A stretch of DNA of 64,000 bases. Origin: Nemertoderma westbladi. Taxonomy: Eukaryota > Xenacoelomorpha > Nemertodermatida > Nemertodermatidae. Below, in pieces: positions 1-10,501 of this stretch. Under the pieces are notes generated by a model. It had not been told where the DNA came from, searched no databases, and saw nothing but the letters and a program-made list of their open reading frames with translations. The stretch lies in contig JAUCBJ010004188.1 in assembly GCA_032718475.1 (NCBI GenBank), positions 1 to 64,000 of the forward strand, given 5' to 3'. The stretch's first letter is position 1, and each line of letters starts with the position of its first letter. The position numbers were made by a program, and so were the translations under genes.

Positions 1-124
1 GAACAATATAGTACAATATCAACTTTGACCTCTAATTTTCATTTAAAGTTGTAATATACTTTACCTGCATATTATTATTTATATTATTACATAGCCTGAT
101 AATAAATGAAGAATAATTTTTTAC

Positions 125-286
125 CTTCACATGTTTGACCATCGCCATGGTAACCCGCGGTACAGGCGCACTCTATACCGTTGGTTTCCAGTCTATCAGA
201 GCATGAAGCATGGGGTGAACAATAGGTTGAGGTCACATTGCAAAGCCCGTTGTGATCCATAATATAGTTCCCATTGCTTATTTCAT
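125..286 (-). CDS. EGF-like domain exon of a secreted protein gene
   Basis: This is an internal exon of the minus-strand gene that begins at 16845. It encodes one EGF-like module with six cysteines in the usual order: C in NGLC, YC, SC, EC, AC and TC, with a GYHGDGQTC end typical of secreted or matrix EGF repeats. The acceptor is TTTTTAG at 288-287 and the donor is GGTAAA at 125-120. The exon is 162 nt, starts at codon position 2 and ends after codon position 1, so it is a symmetric 1-1 exon, the classic layout of a shuffled extracellular module. The open frame extends past both splice sites only by chance. No calcium-binding D/N-x-D/N-E signature is clear at its start. The gene continues left out of the window, so further domains are unknown. 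The EGF call is firm; linkage to the upstream exons is inferred from phase and strand. Confidence 0.85.
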
Positions 287-604
287 CTAAAAATCGATAT
301 AACCAAATTCGTGACGTCATTTTATAAGGGTTAATTCATGGGATTCCTATACTTATATATACCGTTACAATAATGAATTAAAATTTGGAGTCTTATAAAG
401 TTAATATTTAAATCAAACAATAATACGAAAGGTAATCTTTAAGGTTACGTTTAAAATTATTTAATGTAATTTATTATTAACTAATATTAAAAATTGTAAA
501 TCCATTAATAATAAATGAACTGACGAAATACTTATTCTGTTAAATTAGTAATCTACCCTGAAGTAGAAAAATTGGGATAGTACTTAAGTCATATCTGAAC
601 CTAT

Positions 605-1194
605 CTGAACCCAATCTGAATCGATAATAGGAAGACAGGTGAAAATTATTAATTTTTGCATTAAGAATTTTCAAATTTGAAGAAATTTTACATATCTTTT
701 TTCATATTTAAATTTGCCGGCAGCCGCATCACTACTGCTGTATTGGGGACTGCAGGTACTGCTTTGTTGTGCAGTCGTTCAGTCATTAACCTTATTATAG
801 CTCACCTCTACTGGTAGGCGGTATCCCAATTGACATTTACAGAACTACCGTAATGTACTGCCGTATATATGTGTCAGTATGTGGCCGGTTTAAATATATA
901 ACATATCTCCAGCTAAACCCCACCCTAACAAGACCTGATGCATACAATTGCATGCACCAGTCTGCCGATCACATAAACTATGCACGACTAAGGCTCAGCC
1001 CTCATGACCTATATCTGAAGATATCTCCGCATACCTCGTGAGCTCCGTTTGTGTTCCTGCGGTGAGATTGAGGTTGAGCAACATTTCCTCTGCACGTGCC
1101 CTTGATATGTAAAAGTTCTTCAAATTTCAAAATTGTTAATACAAAAATTAATAATTTTCACCCCTCTTTAAATTTCGATTCAGATTGGGTTCAG
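605..1194. repeat. Inverted-repeat element with arms of about 90 bp
   Basis: The arm at 605-696 starts CTGAACCCAATCTGAATCGA and ends CATATC. The arm at 1104-1194 is its reverse complement with scattered mismatches and small gaps. The roughly 400-bp centre contains the LINE RT tail noted separately. It could be a MITE-like foldback or two inverted fragments of one LINE; no clear target duplication was found. Confidence 0.6.
925..1105 (+). pseudogene. LINE reverse transcriptase C-terminal remnant
   Basis: Two overlapping frames give the zinc-binding tail common at the end of LINE RT proteins: an ARLRL segment, then LCSCGEIEVEQHFLCTCP, a C-x-C...H...C pattern. A frameshift near 1040 separates the two parts. 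It lies inside the inverted-repeat structure. It is too short to assign to a clade. Confidence 0.6.
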
Positions 1195-1319
1195 ATTAAT
1201 TCTCGAGATTAGGTCCACATCATTGATATAACCACATCGTGTTTTTGAACGGCTCAACTCTTGACAAGAACTACCCTGGCCTATTAATAGGCAGGTTCGT
1301 TATTATTTTAATCACTCAC

Positions 1320-1349
1320 CAGAAGCAGTTATTGTTGTTTCTTCTTCGG
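1320..1349 (-). CDS. 30-nt phase-1 microexon, Glu/Thr linker
   Basis: Minus-strand microexon. The acceptor is TATTTACAG ending at 1350 and the donor is GTGAGT at 1319-1314, a perfect consensus. It is 30 nt in phase 1-1: two bases finish a codon, nine codons read EEETTITAS, and a G starts the next codon. The sequence around the splice sites and the peptide closely resemble the 27-nt exons at 10894, 13248 and 14670 and the 45-nt exon at 16065, so all five are probably descendants of one exon. Together they would make a short Thr-rich stalk, possibly O-glycosylated, between the signal peptide and the EGF module. The joined reading is inferred; no transcript is available. Confidence 0.65.
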
Positions 1350-1479
1350 CTGTAAATAAAAAGGGAAAGCAAGTAAAGAATGCCACACAAGGCCTACTGG
1401 TATTACACACAGTATAACTGCATTTTTTCGCAAGGCATACCGGTACTACATACAGAACAAACAGTCGACTGGAAATCAG

Positions 1480-2090
1480 ATCAAGAAGTGAACTAGAAAG
1501 TTTGAATTATCATACTGGACCCAGTGGTCACAAGTATCATAATCACTAGAAAATCAAAAATATTTTTCTTTGGAAATATAGGTGCTCTTGCTCTGTACAA
1601 GACTGTAGTGCATTTACACTTCGACCCTTCTCCAGAGATCACTGCCTTATGTGGCCAAGGCAAGTCTCTACGCTAGCAGAACTTCGAAATCTGCCTTGTC
1701 ACGGCATGACTGTTCCTCTCTGCTGCAACAGCCCAGATTGAGTTCCATCTTCACACTACAGCTGAGCAATAGGTATGAGGTTCTTGCTTCTGAGGCAGCA
1801 GATCACTGCGAGAGCTATTCTGCCTTCACTGAAACAGTTAAGTTTGCACCTGCAGAAACAGTTCTTATAAACCCTCGAAACAGAAGAAACCCAGCTGTAC
1901 TGCCCACTGAATTTGGAAGTGCCGAGATGACCTCTCTAAGGCGCAGAAAGAGTCCATCCTGCTCAGATACACGAGGACAGCCAAGGATGTAATAATCCTG
2001 CATAGAGGTAGGTCAACAGGCAGTACTCTGATATTCTTAAGGAGCTTATCAAGGAGCATCTTAAGTTGATGCCATTATCAATGCCTCGAT
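1480..2090 (+). mobile_element. Fragment of LINE family 2 (endonuclease C-terminal part)
   Basis: Diverged copy of the same sequence seen in reverse at about 6120-6490. Shared stretches include GGACCCAGTGGTCACAAG and the peptide HDCSSLLQQP. The open frame 1651-1992 covers the end of the endonuclease and the linker to the RT, then decays. Both ends are truncated and it abuts the 5' end of family 1 copy A. Confidence 0.7.
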
Positions 2091-2364
2091 GGTTGCAAGG
2101 ACCATATTTTAGAATATGTCTATTATGGATGCCCCTCTACCAGTGTTAGGTAACCTAACCCAGGAGGCACACTTGGTTCAAGGTGTAACAAAAGGACCCC
2201 TACCATCGGCAGCAGGGCTGTAGGTCATGGATAGGCAGAAGATATTCAAGCAAAGGCTAGCATGCTGGCAAGGTCCGCAGAAGGTATTCAACCAATGACG
2301 ACCTACTGTGAAGATGCTTGTATAAGTTGCGACCACACGCGGTTTACTCTCACAACTGAAAGAT

Positions 2365-3499
2365 ATGAGTATGAGAACCCTCCGGGAGAAATACCGGCTC
2401 AGTCATTGCCCGGGTCAACAAGGACCGCGTACCTCAGTTGTACACCAGGCTGGGGTCGATAAATCGGCTACTGGAACAGAAGACAGAGAAGAAAGAAGAA
2501 CCAACCTGTTAAAATGTAAAAAGACATTAAAGATTGCTACAATGAACGCACGCATGCTGAAAGCACATAGCAAACAGGGTGACATCGTCGCTCTGGCAAT
2601 GGCATATAACATCAACATCATCTGCATCCAAGAACATCGGATTTGTCATGAAGACACTGCTATGAATTACAATGACATTGGAAATGGATGGATGTTAGTA
2701 ACAAGCTCAGCAGTAAGAAACTCGGCCAATGCATCAATTGGTGGAGTAGGAATTCTGCTAACCCCATTTGCACTTAAGACCCTAAACAACATCAAATCTA
2801 TAAATTCCAGGGTTATGATCGCAACATTTGATGGGAATCCCAAGACAACAGTAATATGTTGCTACAGTCCAACCAATGCCTCAGAGCCAGAACAAGCAGT
2901 CAAGTTTTATGAAGATCTGACTGGACTTATAAAGGACATTCCGAAACGCAATGTTAAAGTCATTGCTGGTGACCTGAATGCGTTAAATTGGCCCTGAAGA
3001 CATCAAGGGTTATACCTATAACACCAGTTCTAACAGAAATGGGTACTTAATTTTAGACCTAATGGAAGAATGTGAATTGATACCAACAAACACCATATTC
3101 AAAAAGAGTAAGGGGAAGCTATGGACCTATCAATACCCTAATGGAACAAAAGCACAACTAGATTACATCCTTATAAACAAAAAGTGGAGAAACAGCATGA
3201 TCAACTGCGAGGCATACAGCTCATTCAACCTAATTGGTTTAGACCACAGAATTGTGACTGCAGAGATCAGACTCAGTTTGAGAGCCAGCAACCCCAGGAC
3301 AAGCACGCAAATCAACTATGACCGGGAGGAACTCAGAACTGACAATGCAGTAAAGGATGCTTATACAGTAGAAGTTCAAAACCGCTTTGAAGCACTTCAG
3401 TCAATGGATGAAGACCAGTCCACCGATTCAATATACCAGAATATAATAAAAGCCCACAAGGAATCCGCTAAGAGGCATATCCCCCAGAAACCCAAATGA
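2365..3499 (+). pseudogene. LINE endonuclease domain, copy A
   Basis: Endonuclease/exonuclease/phosphatase fold domain of the family 1 LINE, which nicks genomic DNA to prime reverse transcription. Visible motifs are an N in IATMNAR, E in CIQEHR, YSPTN, a GDLNA metal-site motif, LDYIL and LDHRIV. A one-base change relative to copy B near 2985 shifts the frame after GDLNA, so the first open frame ends at 2997 and the second runs 3062-3499. In the last motif the usual SDH reads LDH, while copy B retains SDH. The protein cannot be made from this copy. Confidence 0.8.
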
Positions 3500-3508
3500 A
3501 AACAGTAT

Positions 3509-5391
3509 GTGCCATTGCAAAACTCCAAGGTAACTTGTAAAAGAGAAGATCTTAAGACAGCCTACAAAGTAAAAACCGAGCAAACAACAACCAAAAACAT
3601 TAACAAAGTTGAGAAAGCTAAGGACGATCCGAAATTGGCCTACAACATCAACCAGGAAAAGTACATACAGGATAAAATTGAAGTAATTACAACTGCTCAC
3701 ATACAGCAACAATCAAGACTTACGTTTCAAACTGTAAATAAGGTATCTGGTCGGAAAAGTTGTGCAAAGGGGTGCCCCAAAGCCGATAGTACTGAAGAAC
3801 GTGTTGGGAAGTGGAAAAATTATTTCAGCAACTTGCTTGGGCAGCCACCAAACATCGAGGTCAGCCCTATAGGGAAAATATATGACAAGACACTACCTAT
3901 AGAAACAGGGAACTTCACACCTGCCGAACCCCAAAGAATCATTAAAAGCATGTCTCTTAATAAAGCAAGTGGATTAGATGAAATCCCAGCGAAGGTATGG
4001 AAAACAGGAGTGCTAAATAGACCATTATTGAATGTTTGCAACCAGATGTTAAAAGGGGAAAAGCCTCCACCAATTTGGACTAATGGTCAACTAAAGCCTC
4101 TCCCCAAGAAAGGAGACCTCGGTATACCAACAAACTATCGCAGGATCTGTCTGCTTGTGGTAGCTGCCAAAATATACAATAAAAGGATTCTATGTAGGAT
4201 TAGGCCTCACATAGAGAAACTATTGCGTAAAAGCCAAAACGGATTTCGACCAAATAGATCAACAATAGCTCAGATACTTGCATTATGGAGACTGATTGAA
4301 GGAATTAAGTCAAAGAATCTCCCAGAAGTCATGTCTTTTGATGACTTCAAGAAGGCATTCAACTTGACTTGACTTATTGTTTTATTTAATAATTGTCGAT
4401 AAACATACCCTGCACCACTAAATAAACCAAAACAACACCCAAAAAAGGATATAAAAAAGAGACAGTGGGCAGTCCTACTCAATGGCGGGGCCAGCAAGAT
4501 AGCACAATTTGCTAGTAGGTGCTGTACCCCTTAAAATATAAAAAATTATATACAATACGTATTATAGTCATATACACGTATGAATCATAGTTTGATTTTA
4601 AAGTAAATGAATAGTATCCCAATGAAAATGGAACAAAATATAAAACAAACATATAAAACAAACAACCAAATATCACTTTCAATTAAAAAATTTGTACACA
4701 ATTGAGCGATTTAATACCGAATCTCTTTATTCACAAAAAAAAACCAATTAAACGTAATTTGTTACTTGACACCGCACACAGATAGTAACGGATAAGTCAC
4801 AGTAGGCCCTATGTAACATGACCCCGTGCCCGGGTAGTGATGGATAAGGATATGTAGCAAATTGATAAAATATAGTATGCCTTAAGTAACATGACCCCGT
4901 GTCCGGGTAGTGATGGATAAGTTACAGTAGGCCGTATGTAACATGACCCCGTGTCCGGGTAGAGATGGGTGAGTTACAAATGGATATGGATAAGTCACTC
5001 CATCCATAGAGGTAAAATGCTTGAAATCCTAAGGGCTTATGGAATGCCAGAAGTAATTTTTGCTGGCATTGGATTGTTATATTGTGACACAGAAGCACAG
5101 GTACTCTCACCAGATGGTGAAACTGAGTTTTTATCAATCCTGGCTGGCGTACTGCAAGGTGACACATTAGCACCTTTACTATTTGTAATTGCACTGGATT
5201 ACGCAATGAGGATGGCCACAAAGGGTAAAGATCTGGGATTGACACTTCAAGAACACAGAAGTATTAGATATCCGGCAACTACAGTCACAGACACCGACTT
5301 TGCAGATGACATCGCCCTGCTCTCTAATACACTAGCAGATGCACAGCTTCTACTAAATATAGTGGAGAGGACTGCTAAGGAGGTTTCGTGA
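3509..5391 (+). pseudogene. LINE reverse transcriptase, copy A, split by an insertion
   Basis: RT of family 1. The first part (3509-4363) carries NKASGLDEIPA, QLKPLPKKGD, NYRRICLL, SQNGFRP and a degraded FDDFKKAF. A roughly 630-bp foreign segment then interrupts it inside the catalytic block, at the codons that read DFKKAFDSIHRGK in copy B. The second part resumes at about 4997 with HRGKMLEILRAYG, GVLQGDTLAPLLF and DTDFADDIALLSNT, the RT active-site box, ending at 5391. The protein is dead in this copy. Confidence 0.8.
4364..4996. repeat. Inserted element with three internal ACATGACCCCGTG units
   Basis: The segment is absent from copies B and C at the same place, so it is a later insertion into copy A. 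One end is TTGACTTGACTT. The other half holds three copies of a motif reading ACATGACCCCGTGYCCGGG at 4816, 4889 and 4941 (spacings 73 and 52 bp), each followed by GTAG and GATGG. Read on the minus strand it would start with the tandem units and end in AATAAAACAATAAGTCAAGTCAA-like sequence, the layout of a short retroposon with a tandem leader and a short-repeat tail. It has no long open frame. Its class is not known to me. Confidence 0.6.
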
Positions 5392-5816
5392 ATTTTAATG
5401 TTGATGGAAACTTCACAACCATTGATAATAATCAACTAAGGAAGGTCGACGACTTCCAGTACCTTGGATCATGGATAGAGAGTAGCAAAAAGGACATAGA
5501 AGTTAGGAAGGCAAAGGCTTGGGTAGATCTATCAAAAATGGATACCAACTGGAAATCAGATCTCTCCATGCACCTGAAGACTATGTTCTTTCGAGCCACA
5601 GTGGAAAGTGTATTTTTATACGGGGGTGAGACCTTGACACTGACAAAATCACTTCAACAACGAATTTATGGTTGTTACACAAGACTACTAAAGGCAGCCC
5701 TAAACATCAGCTGGAGACAACACATGATAAACGCCGAGCTTTATGGTACAATACCACCTGTATCAACCACCCACCGTGAACGCAGATTAAGATTCAGGGG
5801 GCACTGCTGGCGAAGT
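5388..5816 (+). pseudogene. LINE RT C-terminal region, copy A
   Basis: Continuation of family 1 ORF2 after a frameshift: DDFQYLGSWIESS, then a tail with ETLTLTKSLQQRIYGCYTRLL and ERRLRFRGHCWRSK. The same region is present at 38283-38780 in copy C. At 5816 the sequence switches to family 2 in reverse, removing the real 3' end. Confidence 0.75.
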
Positions 5817-7870
5817 AAAGGCACGATTGGTCTTAATGCTCTTTGCAGCAGCCTTCACTTCTGCAAAGGAGATATCGCCAATGGGAATATCTGGGAGTAC
5901 TGACTCAGACACTTTTACTTCTATAAAGTTATCAGGCAATACCCTGTCATTATTGAGGAGCTTTTCAAAGTGGGCTTTCCAACCATTGAGGCGATCGGCT
6001 GGTGATTCAGCCTTAACCTTGGTGGTTGGTTGGCTTTTCCACCCAGTAAGCAGATTGATCGATTTCCATGCCTGGGATGATTGCCTGCTGTCGTCAGCAT
6101 CATTGCTGGCATCAACCTTTGATGGCTTCTGTAAAGGCAGTATAGCCCTCACAGTGATCTGCCGCCTCAGAGGCAAGAGCCTCATACCTGTTGCTCAGCT
6201 GTAGTGTGAAGCTGGATCTCACACTTGGCTGTTGCAACAGAGAGGACCAGTCATGCCGCGGCAAGGCAGATTTCGTTGTTCTGCGAGCACGCAGACTAAG
6301 TCTTACCTTGGCCACAATAAGGCGGTGATCACTGGAGAAGGGTCGAAGTGTAAATGCATTACAGTCTTGTATAGAGCTCCTGTATTTCCTACGAAACAGA
6401 ATATGGTCTATCTGGGACTTGTGACCACTGGGTCCACTATGAGTCCATAGCTTTCCAGTTCGCTTCTTGAACTGGGTTCCAGCCGAAAACAATCCATTTC
6501 CAGAGATAAAATCCTGAAGATGGACAGAATTTCGGTTAACACTATTGCTATAGACCCAGGGCGATGTAGGTGATTGATGCAGACTTGCATTAAAGTCTCC
6601 CAGGCATGTTAAGAATGCATGCTGATCCACTCCATCAGTAGCTGCTTGTAGATTGTGGTAAAAATTTTCCACCTCCTCTACAGGGGCAACACTAGTTGGA
6701 GAGTAGCACACAATCAGAACCACCTTAGGAAACTTCTTAGGCAGTCTTCCAGAACATGAGAAGTGGCAACGGATGATGCGGTTAGAGATTTGGTCTATTT
6801 TGTCCAATGCTGCATGTGCAGTTGGATTCATCAATAGACCAATTCCACCATTGCCACTATCATCTGCAGACGCGAGGGCGAGTCGCCAACCGCCCCACAT
6901 GTCCTTAATCAGAACCTCATCAGTCTGTCCAGTCTGCATTCGGTGCTCTTGAACACCCACTGCGCTAAGAGAAAGCTTATCTGCCAAGGCAGTCAGCTCA
7001 CCTTGTCGCATTGGGGACCCGAGTGTTAGGGTGTTTACTGAGGCTAGTCTTGTGACTTGCCTCAGATTCACCAATGGCTTTGTTGGTCGGGGTGGAACAT
7101 GAGAGTAGCCTCCAACTTCAGAATCCCTCTCCCCATCACAATCTGGCCTTCCTGGTGACCCAGGGTTTGGGCCAGAAAGGTCATCAGGAAAGGGACTCAA
7201 AGAATTGTTGGCTGCTCTCTCTCCAGTAGGGGGTGAGACAGGCAGCCGGTCAGGAGTTAAATGACGCCTGTGAGGCCGATTGTGTCCGGTAATTCCACTG
7301 GCCTCTAGTGGCCGGACCTCCGCATTGCTAATGTAATCCATAGTGGGGGTTGGGGGGTGCTTTTTTGCCGAGTCAGCTCTCGGGGCAAATACCACACCCT
7401 GGTTTGCCATTCCACAGGGTGGGTGTCGCAATGGAGTCAGATATGAGGCCCATCACCCATATCTACTCTGGTGCACATGACCCACCATTGGCTGTTGCAG
7501 CTCATCTGCTGGGTCATGCCCTGTACCCTTGCTGCCAGGTGCAGGTCGCAGTGAAGTGCTCTCAGAGTGGACATGAGAACACTCTACTCCTGACCAGCCA
7601 TTGGTAGATCACCATCTGCCTGGTCAGGCCATATACCCCTGCAGCCAAGTATATGGGTCCTTAATCCAGGACCAAGGGCGTCCTTATCCCAGAACGAAGG
7701 GGGTCCTAGTTACAGGACCAGATTTGCCCTAGTAAGAGGGTCTATGCAGCTACAGGTGGCACCTCCTTTATGCTGCATGGAGGTGGCAAGTTTTCTTGAT
7801 CAATGACCTAGAATACTTGACCTGACCTGGGTACCAAGTCCAGTTCCAAGTCAAGTTCCAGTACCAAGGT
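5817..7870 (-). mobile_element. LINE family 2, 5' half
   Basis: A second LINE family, distinct from but related to family 1. It reads leftwards: a leader of about 440 bp (7870-7432), an ORF starting near 7431 with the endonuclease, and the first part of the RT, which is cut off at 5817. It has lost its 3' half, which is not how target-primed insertion normally truncates a LINE, so later recombination with its neighbours is likely. Confidence 0.75.
6112..7431 (-). pseudogene. LINE family 2 endonuclease ORF (5' part)
   Basis: An open frame of 439 codons. The first 130 residues are Pro/Arg/Ser-rich and unassigned. From about residue 140 an endonuclease domain follows: NTLTLGS, GVQEHRMQ, GNGGIGLLMN, IVCYSPTS, CLGDFNAS, QIDHILFRRK and FSSDHRLIVAKV, which keeps the E, D/N and SDH metal-site residues. 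The frame ends in the linker before the RT. The RT start continues in another frame at 6185-5817 (WKAHFEKLLNN, then KSIKTNRA), so there is a frameshift near 6112. The endonuclease itself looks intact. Confidence 0.75.
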
Positions 7871-8026
7871 ACTGGAAGTCATCGACCTTACTTAGTTGAT
7901 TATTATCAATGGTTGTCAAGTTTCCATCAACATTAAAGGTCATGAATTCGGTCTTTGTAGCATTTATATGCAATCCAACCTCCTTAGCAGCCCCCTCCAC
8001 TTTATTTAGTAGAAGCTGTGCATCTG

Positions 8027-9220
8027 CTAGCGTATTAGAAAGCAGGGCGATGTCATCCGCAAAGTCGGTGTCTGTGACTGTAGTTGCCGGATATCTTCTA
8101 CTTCTGCATTCTTGAAGTGTAAATCCCAGATCTTCACACCATTTGTGGCCATCCTCATTGCGTAATCCAGCACAATTACAAATAGTAATGGTGCTAATGT
8201 GTCACCTTGCAGTACGCCAGCCAGGATTGAGAAAAACTCAGTTTCACCATCTGGTGAGATAACGTGCATTTCTGTATCACAATATACCAATCCAATGCCA
8301 GCAACAATTACTTCTGGTATTCCATAAGCTCTTAGGATTTCAAGCATTTTCCCTCTATGGATGGAGTCGAATGCCTTCTTGAAGTCCACAAAAGTCATGA
8401 CTGCAGGGAGATTCTTTGACTTAATTCCTTCATACAGTCTCCGTAGTGCAAGTATCTGAGCTATTGTTGATCTTCTTGGTCGAAATCCGTTTTGGCTCTT
8501 ACGCAGTAGTTTCTCTATGTGAGGCATAATCCTATATAGAATCATTTTATTGTATATTTTGGCAGCTACCACAAGCAGACAGATCCCACGATAGTTTGTT
8601 GGTATGCCGAGATATCCTTTCTTGGGGAGAGGCTTTAGTTGACTTTTAGTCCAAATTGGTGGTGGCTTTTCCCCGTTTAACATCCGGTTGCAAACATTCA
8701 ATAATGGTCTGTTTAGCACTCCGGTTTTCCATACCTCCGCTGGGATTTCATATAATCCACTCGCTTTATTATTGGACATGCTTTTAATGCTTCTTTGGAG
8801 TTCGGCAGGTGTGAAGTCCCCTGTTTCTATAGGTAGTGTCTTGTCATATATTTTCCTTGTAGGGCTGACCTCGATGTTTGTTGGCTGCCCAAGCAAGTTG
8901 CTGAAGTGATTTTTCCACTTCCCAACACGTTCTTCAGGACTATCGGCTTTGAGGCGCCCATTTGCACAACTTTTCTGACCAGATACCTCATTTACAGTTT
9001 GCCAGGTAAGTCTTGATTGTTGCTGTATGTGAGCAGTTGTAATTGATTCAGTTTTATCCTGTATGTACTTTTCCTGGCTGATGTTGTAGGCCAATTTAAG
9101 ATCGTCCTTAGCTTTCTCAACCTTGTTAATGTTTTCAGTTGTTGGTTGTTCGGTTTTAACTTTGTAGGCTATCTTAAGATCTTCTCTCTTACAAGTAACC
9201 TCAGAGTTTTGCCATGGCAC
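8027..9220 (-). pseudogene. LINE reverse transcriptase, copy B
   Basis: RT domain of family 1 in the best frame in the window: NNKASGLYEIPAEVW, LKPLPKKGYLGIPTNYRG, RKSQNGFRPRRST, TFVDFKKAFDSIHRGK, GVLQGDTLAPLLF. The frame shifts just before the FADD box; the DDIAL box is seen in another frame near 8060. It also overlaps the end of the endonuclease frame at 9169-9220 in a different phase, so a second frameshift lies there. Not a functional gene. Confidence 0.8.
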
Positions 9221-10290
9221 ATACTATATTCGTTTAGGTTTCTGGGGATATGCCTCTTAGCTGATTCCTTGTGGGCTGTTATTATATTCTGGTATATTGA
9301 ATTGGTGGATTGGTCTTCATCCATTGACTGAAGTGCTTCAAAGCGGTTTTGAACTTCTACTGTATAAGCATCCTTTACAGCATTGTCAGTTCTGAGTTTC
9401 TCCCAGTCATATTTGATTTGCTTGCTTGTCCTCGGTTTGCTGGCTCTCAAACTGAGTCTGATCTCTGCAGTTACAATTCTGTGGTCCGAACCAATTAGGT
9501 TGAACGAGCTGTATGCCTCGCAGTTGATCATGCTGTTTCTCCACTTTTTGTTTAAAAGGATGTAATCCAGTTGCGCTTTGGTTCCATTAGGGCATAGAAT
9601 GGTCCATAGCTTCCCCTTACTCTTTTCGAATGTGTCGTTTGTTGGTATCAATTCACATTCTTCCATTAGGTCTAAAAGTAAGTACCCATTTCTGTTAGAA
9701 CTGGTGTTATAGGTGTAACCCTTGATGTCTTCTGGGCCAATTTGCGCATTCAGGTCACCAGCAATGACTTTAACATTGTGTTTCGGAATGTCCTTTATAA
9801 GTCCAGTCAGTTCTTCATAAAACTTGACTGCTTGTTCTGGCTCTGAGGCATTGGTTGGACTGTAGCAACATATAACTGTTGCATTGGGATTCCCACCAAA
9901 TGTTGCGATCATAACCCTGGAATTTATAGATTCGATGTTGTTTAGGGTCTTAAGTGCAAATGGGCTTAGCAGAATTCCTACTCCACCAATTGATGCATTG
10001 GCCGAGTTTCTTACTGCTGAGCTTGTTACTAACGTCCATCCATTTCCAATGTCATTGTACTTCATGGCAGTGTCTTCTTGACAAATCCGATGTTCTTGGA
10101 TGCAGATGATGTCGATGCTATATTCCATTGCCAGAGCGACCATGTCACCCTGTTTGATATGTGCTTTCAGCGTGCGTGCGTTCATTGAAGCAATCTTTAG
10201 TGTCTTTTTACATTTCAACAGGTTGGTTCTTATTTCTTCTCTGTCTTCTGTTCCAGTAGCCAATTTATCGACCCCAGCCTGGTGTACCAC
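9169..10290 (-). pseudogene. LINE endonuclease, copy B
   Basis: An open frame of 373 codons with the complete endonuclease: IASMNARTLK, IICIQEHRIC, VICCYSPTNAS, VIAGDLNAQIGPE, LDYILLNKKW, GSDHRIVTAEIRLSLRASKPR. All the metal-site motifs are present. It is the reference for judging damage in copies A and C. The domain would nick DNA for target-primed reverse transcription. It is separated from its RT by a frameshift. Confidence 0.8.
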
Positions 10291-10501
10291 TGAGGGACGC
10301 AGTCCTTGTTGACCCAGGCGACGACCGGGTCGTTATTTCTCCTGGAGGGTTCTCATACTCATATCTTTCAGTTGCAGGAGTAAACCGCTTGTGGTCGCAA
10401 CTCCTGCCAGCGTCTTCGCAGTAGATCGCCGTTGGTTGATTACCTTCCGCCGACCTTGTCAGCATGTCTAGCCGTTGGTTGATTACCTTCCGCCTATCCA
10501 T
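10265..10501 (-). CDS. Short first ORF of family 1 LINE (unassigned)
   Basis: A 78-codon frame at the 5' end of copy B, MDRRKVINQRLDMLTRSAEG..., overlapping the start of the endonuclease frame by about 25 nt. A similar frame is present in copy A at 2262-2462. Conservation of the reading frame in both copies suggests a real short ORF1, as some RTE elements have; no domain is recognisable. Confidence 0.4.
   Translation of the reverse strand: MDRRKVINQRLDMLTRSAEGNQPTAIYCEDAGRSCDHKRFTPATERYEYENPPGEITTRSSPGSTRTASLSGTPGWGR

Larger units (their letters stand above)
287..1319 (-). other. Phase-1 intron with an inverted-repeat structure
   Basis: AT-rich intron between the EGF exon and the 30-nt exon. 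It holds the inverted arms at 605-696 and 1104-1194 and a LINE C-terminal fragment between them. I see nothing else in it. Confidence 0.6.
2117..5816 (+). mobile_element. RTE-like LINE, family 1 copy A (broken)
   Basis: Non-LTR retrotransposon copy with an apurinic-type endonuclease followed by an RT. The 5' end is placed where similarity with copy B starts (TGGATGC followed by CTCTACCAGTGTTAGG). The 3' end is missing: at 5816 it fuses to family 2 in the opposite orientation. The body is interrupted by a frameshift near 2985, another near 3500, an insertion at about 4364-4996 and a frameshift near 5390. The RT style (QNGFRP, DFKKAF, FADDIALLSN) and the short AGT-repeat tail seen in copy C suggest the RTE group; clade not proven. 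Confidence 0.8.

Noticed and set aside
4922-5245. Minus-strand 107-codon frame
   Set aside because: Antisense to the RT of LINE copy A.
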